Source: a bacterium | GTDB lineage: Bacteria > JAJVIF01 | Length of the DNA: 64,000 nt | Direction of reading: 5' to 3' | Assembly: GCA_022072165.1 (NCBI GenBank) | Contig: JAJVIF010000001.1 | Span: forward strand, 1,550,001-1,614,000 | Shown here: positions 41,270-48,940 of the stretch, in pieces | Numbering within the stretch: the first letter of the stretch is position 1 | Layout of the letters: the number at the start of each line of letters is the position of its first letter | The notes under the pieces: generated by a model | Databases searched by the model: none | Seen by the model: the letters and a program-made list of their open reading frames with translations, nothing else | Told to the model about the DNA's origin: nothing | Program-made: the position numbers and the translations under genes

Positions 41270-42457
41270 ATGAAGGGCGGCATCAGATTCGTACTGATAA
41301 CCGGGTTACTGCTTGCTCCAGGATGCGCCAGTAAAGCTGCGCGCCCAGCAGCACCGGGACAGGTGTCCCCAGCCACAACTATCAGGAGGCCAGCGACTGA
41401 TGGAGAGTCGGCAAGTCAAAAACAGGGAACCAGTATTGAAGAGGCAAAGGCCCTGGTTGCGGAAGGCAGACCCCTTGAAATCTTTTCTCCCACTCCCGCA
41501 CAACGAATCGAGATCGAGGGCTGGATCGCTGGCGACCTGGCGACCTGCTGGCCCAAGATGTGGAAGTCTCCATTTGACATACGGGAAGCGCTGGGGCGAT
41601 ACGAGCGATACCGGGGAGAGCCTCCGCCGGATATGTTACTGACCGGCCTGGCACCGTTTGTCTTCGCCTGGCCAGCCCGCGCCCCAGGGAGTAGTGAACC
41701 AATCCCACTTATCCATCCGGTAGACGCTGCCAAGTGGCAAGCCTGGACTCAGCGCGCTCAACTAACGCAAGAGGAGATGCTGGATGCTCAGGCATTCGCC
41801 CTGGAGCTGGACCAGGACTCGAGGCGTCTGACGGTACCTTTTCGCCAGCGAGCCCTGATCGAGACGTACGGCTTTATAACAATCCCGCTGACAGACTCAC
41901 CTGTCCGTGCGCAAGTTAAATACCAGCCCCGATCATCGATGCAAGAGGCCCTTCCCCGCCTCGAACGGATGCGTGATCATCGTCGCTGGGGCGAGCTCAA
42001 CGATGTCGAGTCATGGCTGATACCGGATGAACTCCGTCTCTATCTTGCGGCGTCAGACATCATGAATCTCATCAGAGTAGCGACGGTGAACAGCTGGCAA
42101 GTACCAGGATCGCTCAGCGAGCTGGAGCGCTATTCAGGCCATGTGCTGCTGAATCTTGAACCCATCGATGCTCAGCACGCCGATTTGGTCGTGGAGTTTG
42201 ATGGTGAAGCCAGCTATCTGTTTACGCTCCGTTACCCGGCAGGTGTGACGCATACCATCCAGTACCAGATCAACCGCCTTGCCTGGCCTGAGTGGCTTTC
42301 CTCCAAGCTGGATCCTACAGGCAACAACAACAAGTATCAGGGCAAGAACTACAAGCCCTTCGCGGCGTTTCACCTGACTTCATCCTCCGATGCTCAACTT
42401 CCTGTCAGGCGGATAACTGCAAGCCACAAGCACGAAGGAGCGACCGATGAAGAGTGA
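41270..42457 (+). CDS. Lipoprotein, family A, cassette copy 2
   Basis: A 395-residue lipoprotein (FVLITGLLLAPGC), paralogue of the protein at 37783. Shared blocks are DIREALGRY, FAWPARAPGSSEPIPLI, NLIRVATVNSWQVPGSLSEL, SGHVLLNLEPI and ADLVVEFDGEASYLFTLRY. It begins four bases after the stop of the Cys-rich gene and its own stop overlaps the next gene by 11 bases. Function unknown; predicted to be membrane-anchored and to face outward. Confidence 0.7.
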   Translation: MKGGIRFVLITGLLLAPGCASKAARPAAPGQVSPATTIRRPATDGESASQKQGTSIEEAKALVAEGRPLEIFSPTPAQRIEIEGWIAGDLATCWPKMWKSPFDIREALGRYERYRGEPPPDMLLTGLAPFVFAWPARAPGSSEPIPLIHPVDAAKWQAWTQRAQLTQEEMLDAQAFALELDQDSRRLTVPFRQRALIETYGFITIPLTDSPVRAQVKYQPRSSMQEALPRLERMRDHRRWGELNDVESWLIPDELRLYLAASDIMNLIRVATVNSWQVPGSLSELERYSGHVLLNLEPIDAQHADLVVEFDGEASYLFTLRYPAGVTHTIQYQINRLAWPEWLSSKLDPTGNNNKYQGKNYKPFAAFHLTSSSDAQLPVRRITASHKHEGATDEE

Positions 42458-43031
42458 TAACCAGCCGGTCTTTCTGGCTGTACATCTTAGACGGCTGATC
42501 CCGGCTGTCGCGAGCTTGGGGCTAGCTTTGCTGATCCTGGCACTGCCCAGCATCGCGCCTGATGTCGCGGCTGAGGAAGATTGTGACAAGCACTGCTGCC
42601 TCGCCGCAGGAGTCGTCGACAGCGTCTGGCGGTTCGAGATGGACTACTACCAGTGCTGGTGCATAAATAATGAGCCCATGGGGGAGACCAGTTTCAGGAG
42701 GAGGGTCGCATTTGAGTTTGACGTGTTTTCCTACACCTATGCCTGCGGGGAGGAGTGGGAATGTACGCAGGTCTCTACCGACCCCAAAGCAACCATTCGC
42801 TGCGGCGATACAGAGCAGATGCTGTTTCCCCGGTTAGGGGAGAACTGGCGGCGCGCTTATGGGCCCAAGAGCCAGGCGATCTGCGAAGAGTGTTACATCC
42901 CAGGGCAGTGCTTTCCGCTGATGCCTAACTGGGCCGATCTGCCCAAAATGTGCGGCATCTGTGTCTGTGACGACCCCTGCCATTGCCATGTTGAATGGCT
43001 CTCGCCTCTGGTCGATTGTTCCCTCAAGTAG
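42447..43031 (+). CDS. Secreted Cys-rich protein, family 2, cassette copy 2
   Basis: A 194-residue paralogue of the protein at 38958: signal peptide (LGLALLILALPSIAPDVAA) then 17 cysteines in the same order, with CDKHCC, YACGEEWECTQVST, ICEECYIPGQCF and MCGICVCDDPCHCHVEWL. Two stretches of the gene (near 42739-42777 and 42953-43003) are base-for-base the same as in copy 1, unlike the more diverged lipoprotein genes beside them. Function unknown. Confidence 0.76.
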   Translation: MKSDNQPVFLAVHLRRLIPAVASLGLALLILALPSIAPDVAAEEDCDKHCCLAAGVVDSVWRFEMDYYQCWCINNEPMGETSFRRRVAFEFDVFSYTYACGEEWECTQVSTDPKATIRCGDTEQMLFPRLGENWRRAYGPKSQAICEECYIPGQCFPLMPNWADLPKMCGICVCDDPCHCHVEWLSPLVDCSLK

Positions 43032-43046
43032 CAAAGGAGAATCCCC

Positions 43047-44027
43047 ATGCTTCATCGGCTTTCGCAGCACCACGGTCGCATCGCCATTGTCCTAGGTCTC
43101 TGCTGGTCCCTCCCGGTGGTCGGATGCCTGAGTGGCGGTCCAGGGGCAACCCCAGGCCAGACAACACAACAAAAACCACCTCATATCGCCCCCCCGGTTC
43201 GTCAGCCTGCTGACATTCGCGAGCCGGTATCGGCGGAGTCGCTCTATCTCAGCGATCAGGCCCGGGCGCTGGCCTTCGCGATTTCCTGGGGTGCTCGCCT
43301 CAACGCGGAGATCTTTTCCCGGTGGCTTCAGATGGAGCATCCAGAGCTGCAGGCATCACTCCCGGTCGTGTTGCTCGACAGCCACGGCGAAGTCGTCCCG
43401 TTTACGACCCGGCACAGCGATCCCCATCGCATCGAAGTTGCGTTCAAAGATGGCATCGCACGTCTGCTCGTGATTCGGACCCCAGAGCGTTACGAAGGCT
43501 GGGACTTCAGCAGCCGTCCTCCAGGCTTTTGGTCAGAAAACCCAGTCAAGGGGACCAGCTACACAGCCACGCTTCCGGTAATCGATGCTGGAGCGGGGCT
43601 GCCGGAAGCCGGGCTCATCCCTCTCGGGATCGCCAGTGCGTTAGCCAGCCTCCCCGACCTGGAAGGCTACCAGCAGGGCGACTTACGAGAATTGCTCCGG
43701 CTGGCAGTTCCTCCGCAAACAATCGCGTTACTTTCGCAGGATGTCAGTCACCTCCGGGTACTCCGACGTCGCGGCTATGGCTGGGTAGCGCTGGTCTATG
43801 AGGTCAATGGACAACGAATCGCGGCAACTGCCCAATCGGGCAAGCTCGACATGATTCGCAAGCCGGGTGGTGGCTATGAACTCCGCCACAGTGCGACTGG
43901 TGGCGCGGGTCGCTCCGTTCACATCACGTTGCTCAATGAAGTACTCATTTCATCACAGACCAGGATGTACGCCTTTGATGACCCGGCGCAATGGGAACTG
44001 TTGACGACCGATCTCTCAGCATTGTGA
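43047..44027 (+). CDS. Lipoprotein, family B, cassette copy 2
   Basis: A 326-residue lipoprotein (IVLGLCWSLPVVGC), paralogue of the protein at 39542. Shared blocks are RALAFAISWGAR, PELQASLPVVLLD, AFKDGIARLLVIRTPE, LIPLGIASALASL and VPPQTIALLSQDV. It closes the second cassette; the next gene has its own promoter at 44040-44068. Function unknown. Confidence 0.7.
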   Translation: MLHRLSQHHGRIAIVLGLCWSLPVVGCLSGGPGATPGQTTQQKPPHIAPPVRQPADIREPVSAESLYLSDQARALAFAISWGARLNAEIFSRWLQMEHPELQASLPVVLLDSHGEVVPFTTRHSDPHRIEVAFKDGIARLLVIRTPERYEGWDFSSRPPGFWSENPVKGTSYTATLPVIDAGAGLPEAGLIPLGIASALASLPDLEGYQQGDLRELLRLAVPPQTIALLSQDVSHLRVLRRRGYGWVALVYEVNGQRIAATAQSGKLDMIRKPGGGYELRHSATGGAGRSVHITLLNEVLISSQTRMYAFDDPAQWELLTTDLSAL

Positions 44028-44039
44028 GGCTCGCATCGC

Positions 44040-44068
44040 TTGACGCTCCCTCTGGAGCCCCCTACACT
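44040..44068 (+). promoter_or_regulatory. Sigma-70-type promoter before the S23-like gene
   Basis: TTGACG (44040-44045), a 17-base spacer and TACACT (44063-44068). The transcript would start near 44075 and include the GAGGAGG ribosome site at 44117-44123. Confidence 0.65.
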
Positions 44069-44097
44069 CCCTGCTGCATCAGAGTTCTGGCGCGGTT

Positions 44098-45120
44098 TTG
44101 CCGTGCCAACGATCACGAGGAGGCGCCATCCTTCAACGGCACCCCTACGAGGACCTGAGAGTCTGGCAGAACGCTATCGGGTTCCTCGAGATGATCTTTC
44201 ACGAGACGGCGGATTTTCCGCCGGACGAGCGGCAGGAGTTAGGACGTCGCCTGCGGGATGCCGCCATTGACTGGATCAACGATCTGTCGATGGCGCACAG
44301 CAAGTCGCAGGACGAGTTTGTCGGGTTACTGAAGTCGTACCACCTCTATCGCACCCGTCTCATCATCCTCCTGAAGCTGGGCTTTCGCGTCGGCCTGATC
44401 AAGGCCAACAGCTACGCTGAGCTTGAAGGGGATTTGATGGAGCAGGAGAAGGTAGTGGCTCATCAGATCGACCTGCTGGAGAGCGGCCGGGGGATGCACA
44501 CGGGTGCCCTGACCAGTCGCTCGGCAGCACGGTCATTGCAGGTCGCCGATCGCGACCGCCGGACCAGTGGTGGCCGGGGTCGTGAGGATCGCGACACTGG
44601 TCGCGGCAGTCGCGAGGAGCGCCCCTGGGGGCGTGATGACCGGGAAGAGCGCTTCGAGCGTGAGCCCCGGTCCGGTCGTGAAGCCGCCGTTGCGCCTGCG
44701 CGCAGCCGTTCGCGGGTGGAAGAAGAGCCGGCCGCGCCGGCGAGTCGGTCCGGACGCCGCATGTCGTCCCGGGACTACGACGATGCCCCGGCTGTCGCCG
44801 CCGAGGAACTGGCACCGACGCGCTCCACGGGCCGTCGCGCCAGCACCCGGGCCACGGCAGAAGAGCCGGTGGAAGCCCCCCGCACTGCCACACGTCGCGC
44901 CAGCAGCCGGTCCGCCGAGCCTGCAGCGCCTGCGGTCCCGAGTCGCCGGGTGTCTACCCGGGATGAGGACTATGACGACGATGCTCCGCCTCCCTCCCGG
45001 TCCGCCCGGAGCGAGGAGAGCGAAGCGACGCCGGTCCGACGCCGCCGTCGCGCCGCCGTCGCGGAAGTAGTCGCCCCGGAAGCTCCGGTGGCCGCCCCCA
45101 GCCGCACCCGTCGCCGCTAA
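44098..45120 (+). CDS. S23-like four-helix protein with a long Arg-rich disordered tail
   Basis: About 330-340 residues. The first 120 match the four-helix-bundle family that includes the 23S rRNA intervening-sequence protein (YEDLRVWQNAIGFLEMIFHE, FPPDERQELGRRLRDAAIDW, SQDEFVGLLKSYHLYRTRLI). Family members often bind nucleic acid. From about residue 140 the chain is Arg/Ser/Glu/Pro-rich with repeated RRASTR and RSGRR-type clusters, so it is likely disordered and nucleic-acid-binding. The start is odd: a strong GAGGAGG (44117-44123) is followed by ATC at 44128, not by a normal start codon; the coordinate given uses the TTG at 44098, and no in-frame ATG comes before the second half of helix 1. 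Confidence 0.72.
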   Translation: MPCQRSRGGAILQRHPYEDLRVWQNAIGFLEMIFHETADFPPDERQELGRRLRDAAIDWINDLSMAHSKSQDEFVGLLKSYHLYRTRLIILLKLGFRVGLIKANSYAELEGDLMEQEKVVAHQIDLLESGRGMHTGALTSRSAARSLQVADRDRRTSGGRGREDRDTGRGSREERPWGRDDREERFEREPRSGREAAVAPARSRSRVEEEPAAPASRSGRRMSSRDYDDAPAVAAEELAPTRSTGRRASTRATAEEPVEAPRTATRRASSRSAEPAAPAVPSRRVSTRDEDYDDDAPPPSRSARSEESEATPVRRRRRAAVAEVVAPEAPVAAPSRTRRR

Positions 45121-45158
45121 GGTCGAGTTCTGCCGGTTCTGAGTGAAATCGGAGCCTG

Positions 45159-45183
45159 CCCGCCCCCGGTCCCCGGGGGCGGG
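45159..45183 (+). terminator. Strong hairpin terminator after the S23-like gene
   Basis: Eleven-base arms CCCGCCCCCGG / CCGGGGGCGGG with a three-base loop, then TTCCGTT. It lies about 40 bases after the stop codon at 45120. Confidence 0.75.
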
Positions 45184-45212
45184 TTCCGTTGTAGGGGGGG
45201 TGACGACTGAAA

Positions 45213-45363
45213 CCGGAGCCCAGGTCTTGAGACCTGGTCGCGTGATCAATCTCCACGTTCCAAGTCTGAAGACTTGGGGTCCGCTGCGACCCGGAGCCTA
45301 GGTCTTGAGACCTGGTTGCGTGATGAATCTGCACGGCACAAGTCTGAAGACTTGTGGTCCGCC
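45213..45363. repeat. Two tandem 78-base units, each with two nested palindromes
   Basis: Unit 1 starts at 45213 and unit 2 at 45291, both with CCGGAGCC. Each unit has two palindromes with 8-base arms and a 2-base centre: AGGTCT-TG-AGACCT and CAAGTCT-GA-AGACTTG. The units differ at about ten positions. It looks like an intergenic palindromic repeat family of the REP type. Confidence 0.7.
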
Positions 45364-45466
45364 GGCCTGATTCGTATTGCATCGCACTAACTCCCCAGCT
45401 AACTGACGTCGCGACTCTACTCTGAAGGCCGCCTGACCGGGCGGCACCACAGGAGCGCGACCGATC

Positions 45467-46267
45467 ATGCCCCAGCGCGGACACGACCCCTACACCATCC
45501 TTCGGGTACCCCCCGATGCGACACCTCAGCAGCTCCGGCGCGCCTGGCTCACCCTGGCGCGTCAGCACCACCCGGATCGCTATCCCTCTGCCGCCCAGAA
45601 GCAGCAGGCGACCGAGCGGCTGCAGGTCATTAATGCGGCGTATGAGGAAGTGTCGGATCCGCGCCGGCGACGTCGGCTGGATGCCCAGCGGCAGACAGCG
45701 CTGCAGCGACGTCCTGCCGCAGCAGCTGTCCGACAGACGGCGGCAGCAGTCGCGACACCCGCGGGGATGCGGAACCCCGCCCTCCCCCATCGGTACACCC
45801 CCGGTAACAAGTACGTCGTCTTCGATGGCGTGACCTACATGAACCTGGCGGAGGCATCGCGACGCCTCAAGCAGCCGGTCGCCCGACTCCAGCTTTATGT
45901 GGAGAACGGCGAGCTCAACGCGTTTGCCTTCGACAATCAGCAGTGGGTCACCGAAGCGAGCCTGATTCCGCTCAGGACCCGGCATCGCCGGGAACCGAGC
46001 GGGACAGCCCAGCGGGCGTGGAGAGCGGTCGTGCCACACCTGGGGCGTCCGCCGCGACAGGTCCCCGGGGCTGTCGCGGCACGTCCCTCGAACAGCATCG
46101 ATCGTCGGTACGATGCCCCCCGGGTGGACCAGCGGGCGGCGGCGATCCTGCAGGTCGCGCCGTCCCTGTTTCTGATGATTTGCGGGGTGCTGCTCTATGC
46201 GTACCTGGCGAACTTCGCTCTCGTCTGGCCGGCCCTCGCCCGGCTTCCGCAAGCGCTGGGGCTGTAG
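45467..46267 (+). CDS. J-domain protein with a C-terminal membrane helix
   Basis: A 266-residue protein with an N-terminal J domain (DPYTILRVPPDATPQQLRRAW, LARQHHPDRYPSA with the HPD motif, LQVINAAYEEVSDPRRRRRLD) that would stimulate a DnaK-type chaperone. A middle segment (YVVFDGVTYMNLAEASRRL, VARLQLYVENGELNAFAF) looks like a small DNA- or peptide-binding module. A transmembrane helix near residues 225-250 (LFLMICGVLLYAYLANFAL) suggests membrane tethering. It lacks the zinc and substrate domains of DnaJ, so it is a specialised co-chaperone. AGGAG lies about ten bases before the ATG. Confidence 0.85.
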   Translation: MPQRGHDPYTILRVPPDATPQQLRRAWLTLARQHHPDRYPSAAQKQQATERLQVINAAYEEVSDPRRRRRLDAQRQTALQRRPAAAAVRQTAAAVATPAGMRNPALPHRYTPGNKYVVFDGVTYMNLAEASRRLKQPVARLQLYVENGELNAFAFDNQQWVTEASLIPLRTRHRREPSGTAQRAWRAVVPHLGRPPRQVPGAVAARPSNSIDRRYDAPRVDQRAAAILQVAPSLFLMICGVLLYAYLANFALVWPALARLPQALGL

Positions 46268-46314
46268 GCATAAACCGAAACGTGACTAATCCTTTTGGCG
46301 AGCACGCGGACAGC

Positions 46315-46339
46315 AAAAAGCCCCGGGGAGCCCCGGGGC
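46315..46339 (-). terminator. Rho-independent terminator of the minus-strand lipoprotein pair
   Basis: On the minus strand GCCCCGGGG and CCCCGGGGC arms (46320-46339) are followed by TTTTTG. It ends the transcript of the two genes at 46366-48116. Confidence 0.8.
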
Positions 46340-46365
46340 AGCGCTTCAGTTGGTAGCCAAACGCG

Positions 46366-47376
46366 CTAATGCGTTGTGGAGGAGGAGGGCTGAGCTCCCA
46401 ATTCGGAATCGCCAGTTGGCGCGATAGCAGGGAGCATTGAGCCTGGCTCGTACTCCCCAAGGTGGCCGCAGTATCTTGTGGCTGTTTGCCCTTGCACGTT
46501 AACGTAGTGGAAGCCGATCCAGGTTCCTTCCCCTGTTGAAAGGTCTGAATAGTCGCCGGGAGTGGGCTGGCTGATCGGCACGTTCTTCATGGGCGCTCCT
46601 GTATACGGGTTTATCCAACAGGCAGGGTTGAGTCCACCGTAAATGAGCGCAAGATGTTGGAGCGATGTAGGGGCTCGATGATCCGGTGAAGATCGGACGA
46701 TCTCGGTGACACAAGCATTGATGATGTTCACCATGAGTACTAGTTTGGCGTTCGCGGTCGTCGGCTCCGGAAGTGGAGCGTCCGAATTTTGTGAGGAGGT
46801 CAGCTTCGAGGACCAGGCTTCGGTTTGCGACTGTTGGTACTTCAGGTCGCTCCAATGAGGCTCGTGTGGCGAGACAATAGCGATCCAGCGCTCCACATCA
46901 CCGTGCACTCCGGGCGGCGGGTCGAATCCCTCGTACTTCGGGATCGTGCCCTGGACTTGCATCGCGCGGAGTTTGGCGGAGAACGGATTGTCGCTGCTTA
47001 ACGGGCGCTCACCTACAAGTAGGGTATAGCCCAGTTCCTGGTTGCGCGAGTATGTGAGTTCGAAGGCATCGCGGAGGCTGTTGAACGGCACATACCGATT
47101 CAACTGCTGAAAGGATGACGGCGCAGGGGATTCCCCGATCGCAGGCCACATCAAGATGATGTGGTCGGCTACCAGTCCCGAGATATCACCGCCGCTTAAG
47201 GTCGACATGAAGCCGAGCCATTCCTCGTTCGATCCCACCGCAGGGCCCGATGCCCGTTGAACATCTGTTGGTCTCGGCCCGACTACGCCAGCGTCGGCAG
47301 TCTCCCTGGGTGACTGACCCGCTTTACAGCCACTGATTAAGGCAGCGGCCATCAGTACGGCGATCCAGTGTTTCAT
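46366..47376 (-). CDS. Lipoprotein distantly like the cassette lipoproteins
   Basis: A 336-residue lipoprotein (WIAVLMAAALISGC). Features recalling the cassette family-A proteins are PFNSLRDAFELTYSRN (compare LREALEFYCWSH) and a late helix with a proline turn, LMVNIINACVTEIVRSSPDH, then APTSLQHL. It also has WINPYTGAPMKNV, a phrase common in the folded part of pseudopilin-like proteins. The start at 47376 has CGGAG seven bases upstream. It is the second gene of a two-gene operon with a Cys-containing secreted protein. Confidence 0.68.
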   Translation of the reverse strand: MKHWIAVLMAAALISGCKAGQSPRETADAGVVGPRPTDVQRASGPAVGSNEEWLGFMSTLSGGDISGLVADHIILMWPAIGESPAPSSFQQLNRYVPFNSLRDAFELTYSRNQELGYTLLVGERPLSSDNPFSAKLRAMQVQGTIPKYEGFDPPPGVHGDVERWIAIVSPHEPHWSDLKYQQSQTEAWSSKLTSSQNSDAPLPEPTTANAKLVLMVNIINACVTEIVRSSPDHRAPTSLQHLALIYGGLNPACWINPYTGAPMKNVPISQPTPGDYSDLSTGEGTWIGFHYVNVQGQTATRYCGHLGEYEPGSMLPAIAPTGDSELGAQPSSSTTH

Positions 47377-47423
47377 GATTAGCTCCGTTTGCGGATGAAT
47401 GAAGAAATCCTGCACAGAAAGGG

Positions 47424-48116
47424 CTAGTTGTGATAGTGACTGCCATAGTCACCATTACAATGGGGTGCAGCACAGCCCGTTGTGGAGCCGGTCGTATGCA
47501 TGAGCCGGACCCAGGGGGATCCAGTCCCTACATGACAGGTGGCGAGGTGGCCATTCGCCATCTCTGACCAGATCGCGTTCTTCAGGGCAGTGACATGCGC
47601 ACCGTTGTAAGTCCCTGAGACATGCTGGACCTCGATCTCGATAAGGTCAGTGTCAGTGCGATCCCACCCCCCATCTCCGCCTTCGCCATCGTCTGGGTTG
47701 CAGAACTTAGCAACGTTCCATTTGACCGAGCCAGCACACCCAGTAGGCTGTGTCAGGTCTCCGCATGCCGATCCATTAGAGGCGCAATGCTGACCGTCCA
47801 AATTGAACTGATTGTGGTCAGGGCTAACCGTGCAGGGAGGGCTGCCAGAAGAGGTATACAGACAGTAGTGCAACCGGACCCGCATTTTGTAGACCGATGA
47901 CGTGCCTGGAATCGTATGATCGATCCAGTCAGGCCAGCTGCCTCCGACGTAGTAGGTTCCGGTACCGCCACCGCAGGGTGACGTGCCCAGGAACGTTTGC
48001 ATGTAGAGTGCTGGTCCGTGACTTTCATACGGACACATGATGGAAGCTTCCGCCCGATGAGGGACGTCCGCTACCAGCACCATGCAACAGATCACCAAAA
48101 GTAAGAAGCACTTCAT
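47424..48116 (-). CDS. Secreted Cys-containing protein
   Basis: A 230-residue protein with a signal peptide (MKCFLLLVICCMVLVADVPHRAEA) and about a dozen mature cysteines, in segments such as SPCGGGTGTYYVGG, QHCASNGSACGDLTQPTGC, CHVGTG and GCAAPHCNGDYG. I recognise no family, and the cysteine pattern does not match the plus-strand cassettes. The start at 48116 has AAGGAG seven bases upstream, and a TATAAT lies at 48160-48165. It is paired with a lipoprotein gene 47 bases downstream. Confidence 0.68.
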   Translation of the reverse strand: MKCFLLLVICCMVLVADVPHRAEASIMCPYESHGPALYMQTFLGTSPCGGGTGTYYVGGSWPDWIDHTIPGTSSVYKMRVRLHYCLYTSSGSPPCTVSPDHNQFNLDGQHCASNGSACGDLTQPTGCAGSVKWNVAKFCNPDDGEGGDGGWDRTDTDLIEIEVQHVSGTYNGAHVTALKNAIWSEMANGHLATCHVGTGSPWVRLMHTTGSTTGCAAPHCNGDYGSHYHN

Positions 48117-48159
48117 GCGCCGCTCCTTGCTGACTTGAGACTTGCTGAACTGGAACGAC

Positions 48160-48165
48160 ATTATA
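48160..48165 (-). promoter_or_regulatory. -10 box (TATAAT) of the minus-strand pair
   Basis: Perfect minus-strand TATAAT about 45 bases before the ATG at 48116; the -35 region (TTTTAT at 17 bases) is weak. Confidence 0.5.
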
Positions 48166-48208
48166 TCACATAGCCTTGCGGCATAAAAGCTGGGCAAGGG
48201 AAACCGCT

Positions 48209-48940
48209 TTACTGAGCTGGTTTGTGACACCAATACACCGGCTCGCTGGCGCGTAGCCCGTACCGTTCGATGCTCGCTGTTCCCAACTGCTCTGGATAAG
48301 GTATTTGCTCTACCTGAAAGCCCGCCTTGCGAAGCCGCTCGGGATAGTCCCGTCCGTAAATGCGCACATGGTCTTCCTGGCCAAACGCCCGCAAACGCTG
48401 TTCTCGCCCAATTATTGTTGGGTCCTCGTAGGTGGTTGCTCGGTTGAAGTCCTGCGGCACCTGCAGAATCGCCCAAGCATTCGGTTTCATTACCCGGTAG
48501 ATTTCTCGCATCGCCAGCAGGTCATCCGGAATGTGCTCCAATACATGATTGCAGATTACCGCATCGAAGTGCGCATCGGGAAATGGGAGGGCCTGCAGAT
48601 CCGCCTGCACCTGCACTCCATGCATTTCGCTGTCCAGCGTGACCCGTTCGATCGCGGGGAATTGGGCGAAGTACGTCGCAAGTACGGTCTCAGGCGCGAC
48701 ATGCAGGATTCGCAGCGGCGTGGTACCTAGCTCGACTTGGTCCCGCAGAAACAATACCAAGAGCCGCTGTCGCTCCAGAGCACCACACTGTGGACAGCGG
48801 GCACCGACCCGCGCTGAGGTGACCCCGAAATTCTTGAAAGAACGAAAATTGCCGCCGCAGCATGGGCACTCCCGACCGGTGCCTCGATAGTGCAGCATAG
48901 TGTCGACCGTGCGGTATAACCGACGCAGTGAGTCGATCAT
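48209..48940 (-). CDS. Class I SAM-dependent methyltransferase with an N-terminal zinc ribbon
   Basis: A 243-residue cytoplasmic protein. Two Cys pairs near the start (CPCCGG and CPQCG) make a likely zinc ribbon. The methyltransferase core (LRILHVAPETVLATYF, LPFPDAHFDAVICNHVLEHI, MREIYRVMKPNAWAILQVP) is of the methyltransferase-11 type. Motif I is HVAPE, not the usual GxGxG, as in a known subgroup. The last part (GRDYPERLRKAGFQVEQI) is standard. Substrate unknown; such proteins often lie in surface glycan loci. Confidence 0.82.
   Translation of the reverse strand: MIDSLRRLYRTVDTMLHYRGTGRECPCCGGNFRSFKNFGVTSARVGARCPQCGALERQRLLVLFLRDQVELGTTPLRILHVAPETVLATYFAQFPAIERVTLDSEMHGVQVQADLQALPFPDAHFDAVICNHVLEHIPDDLLAMREIYRVMKPNAWAILQVPQDFNRATTYEDPTIIGREQRLRAFGQEDHVRIYGRDYPERLRKAGFQVEQIPYPEQLGTASIERYGLRASEPVYWCHKPAQ

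Larger units (their letters stand above)
45121..45466. other. Intergenic region with terminator and 78-bp tandem repeat
   Basis: Contains the strong hairpin at 45159-45183 and two 78-base repeat units from 45213. A weak promoter (TTGCAT, 17 bases, TAACTG near 45376-45404) may drive the J-domain gene. No gene is supported. Confidence 0.5.

Noticed and set aside
45213-45363. CRISPR array
   Set aside because: Only two units, with no unique spacers between constant repeats, and no cas genes nearby.
48117-48476. N-terminal extension of the secreted Cys-containing protein at 47424
   Set aside because: The upstream part overlaps the methyltransferase gene and a TATAAT box; the ATG at 48116 starts a clear signal peptide with a ribosome site.
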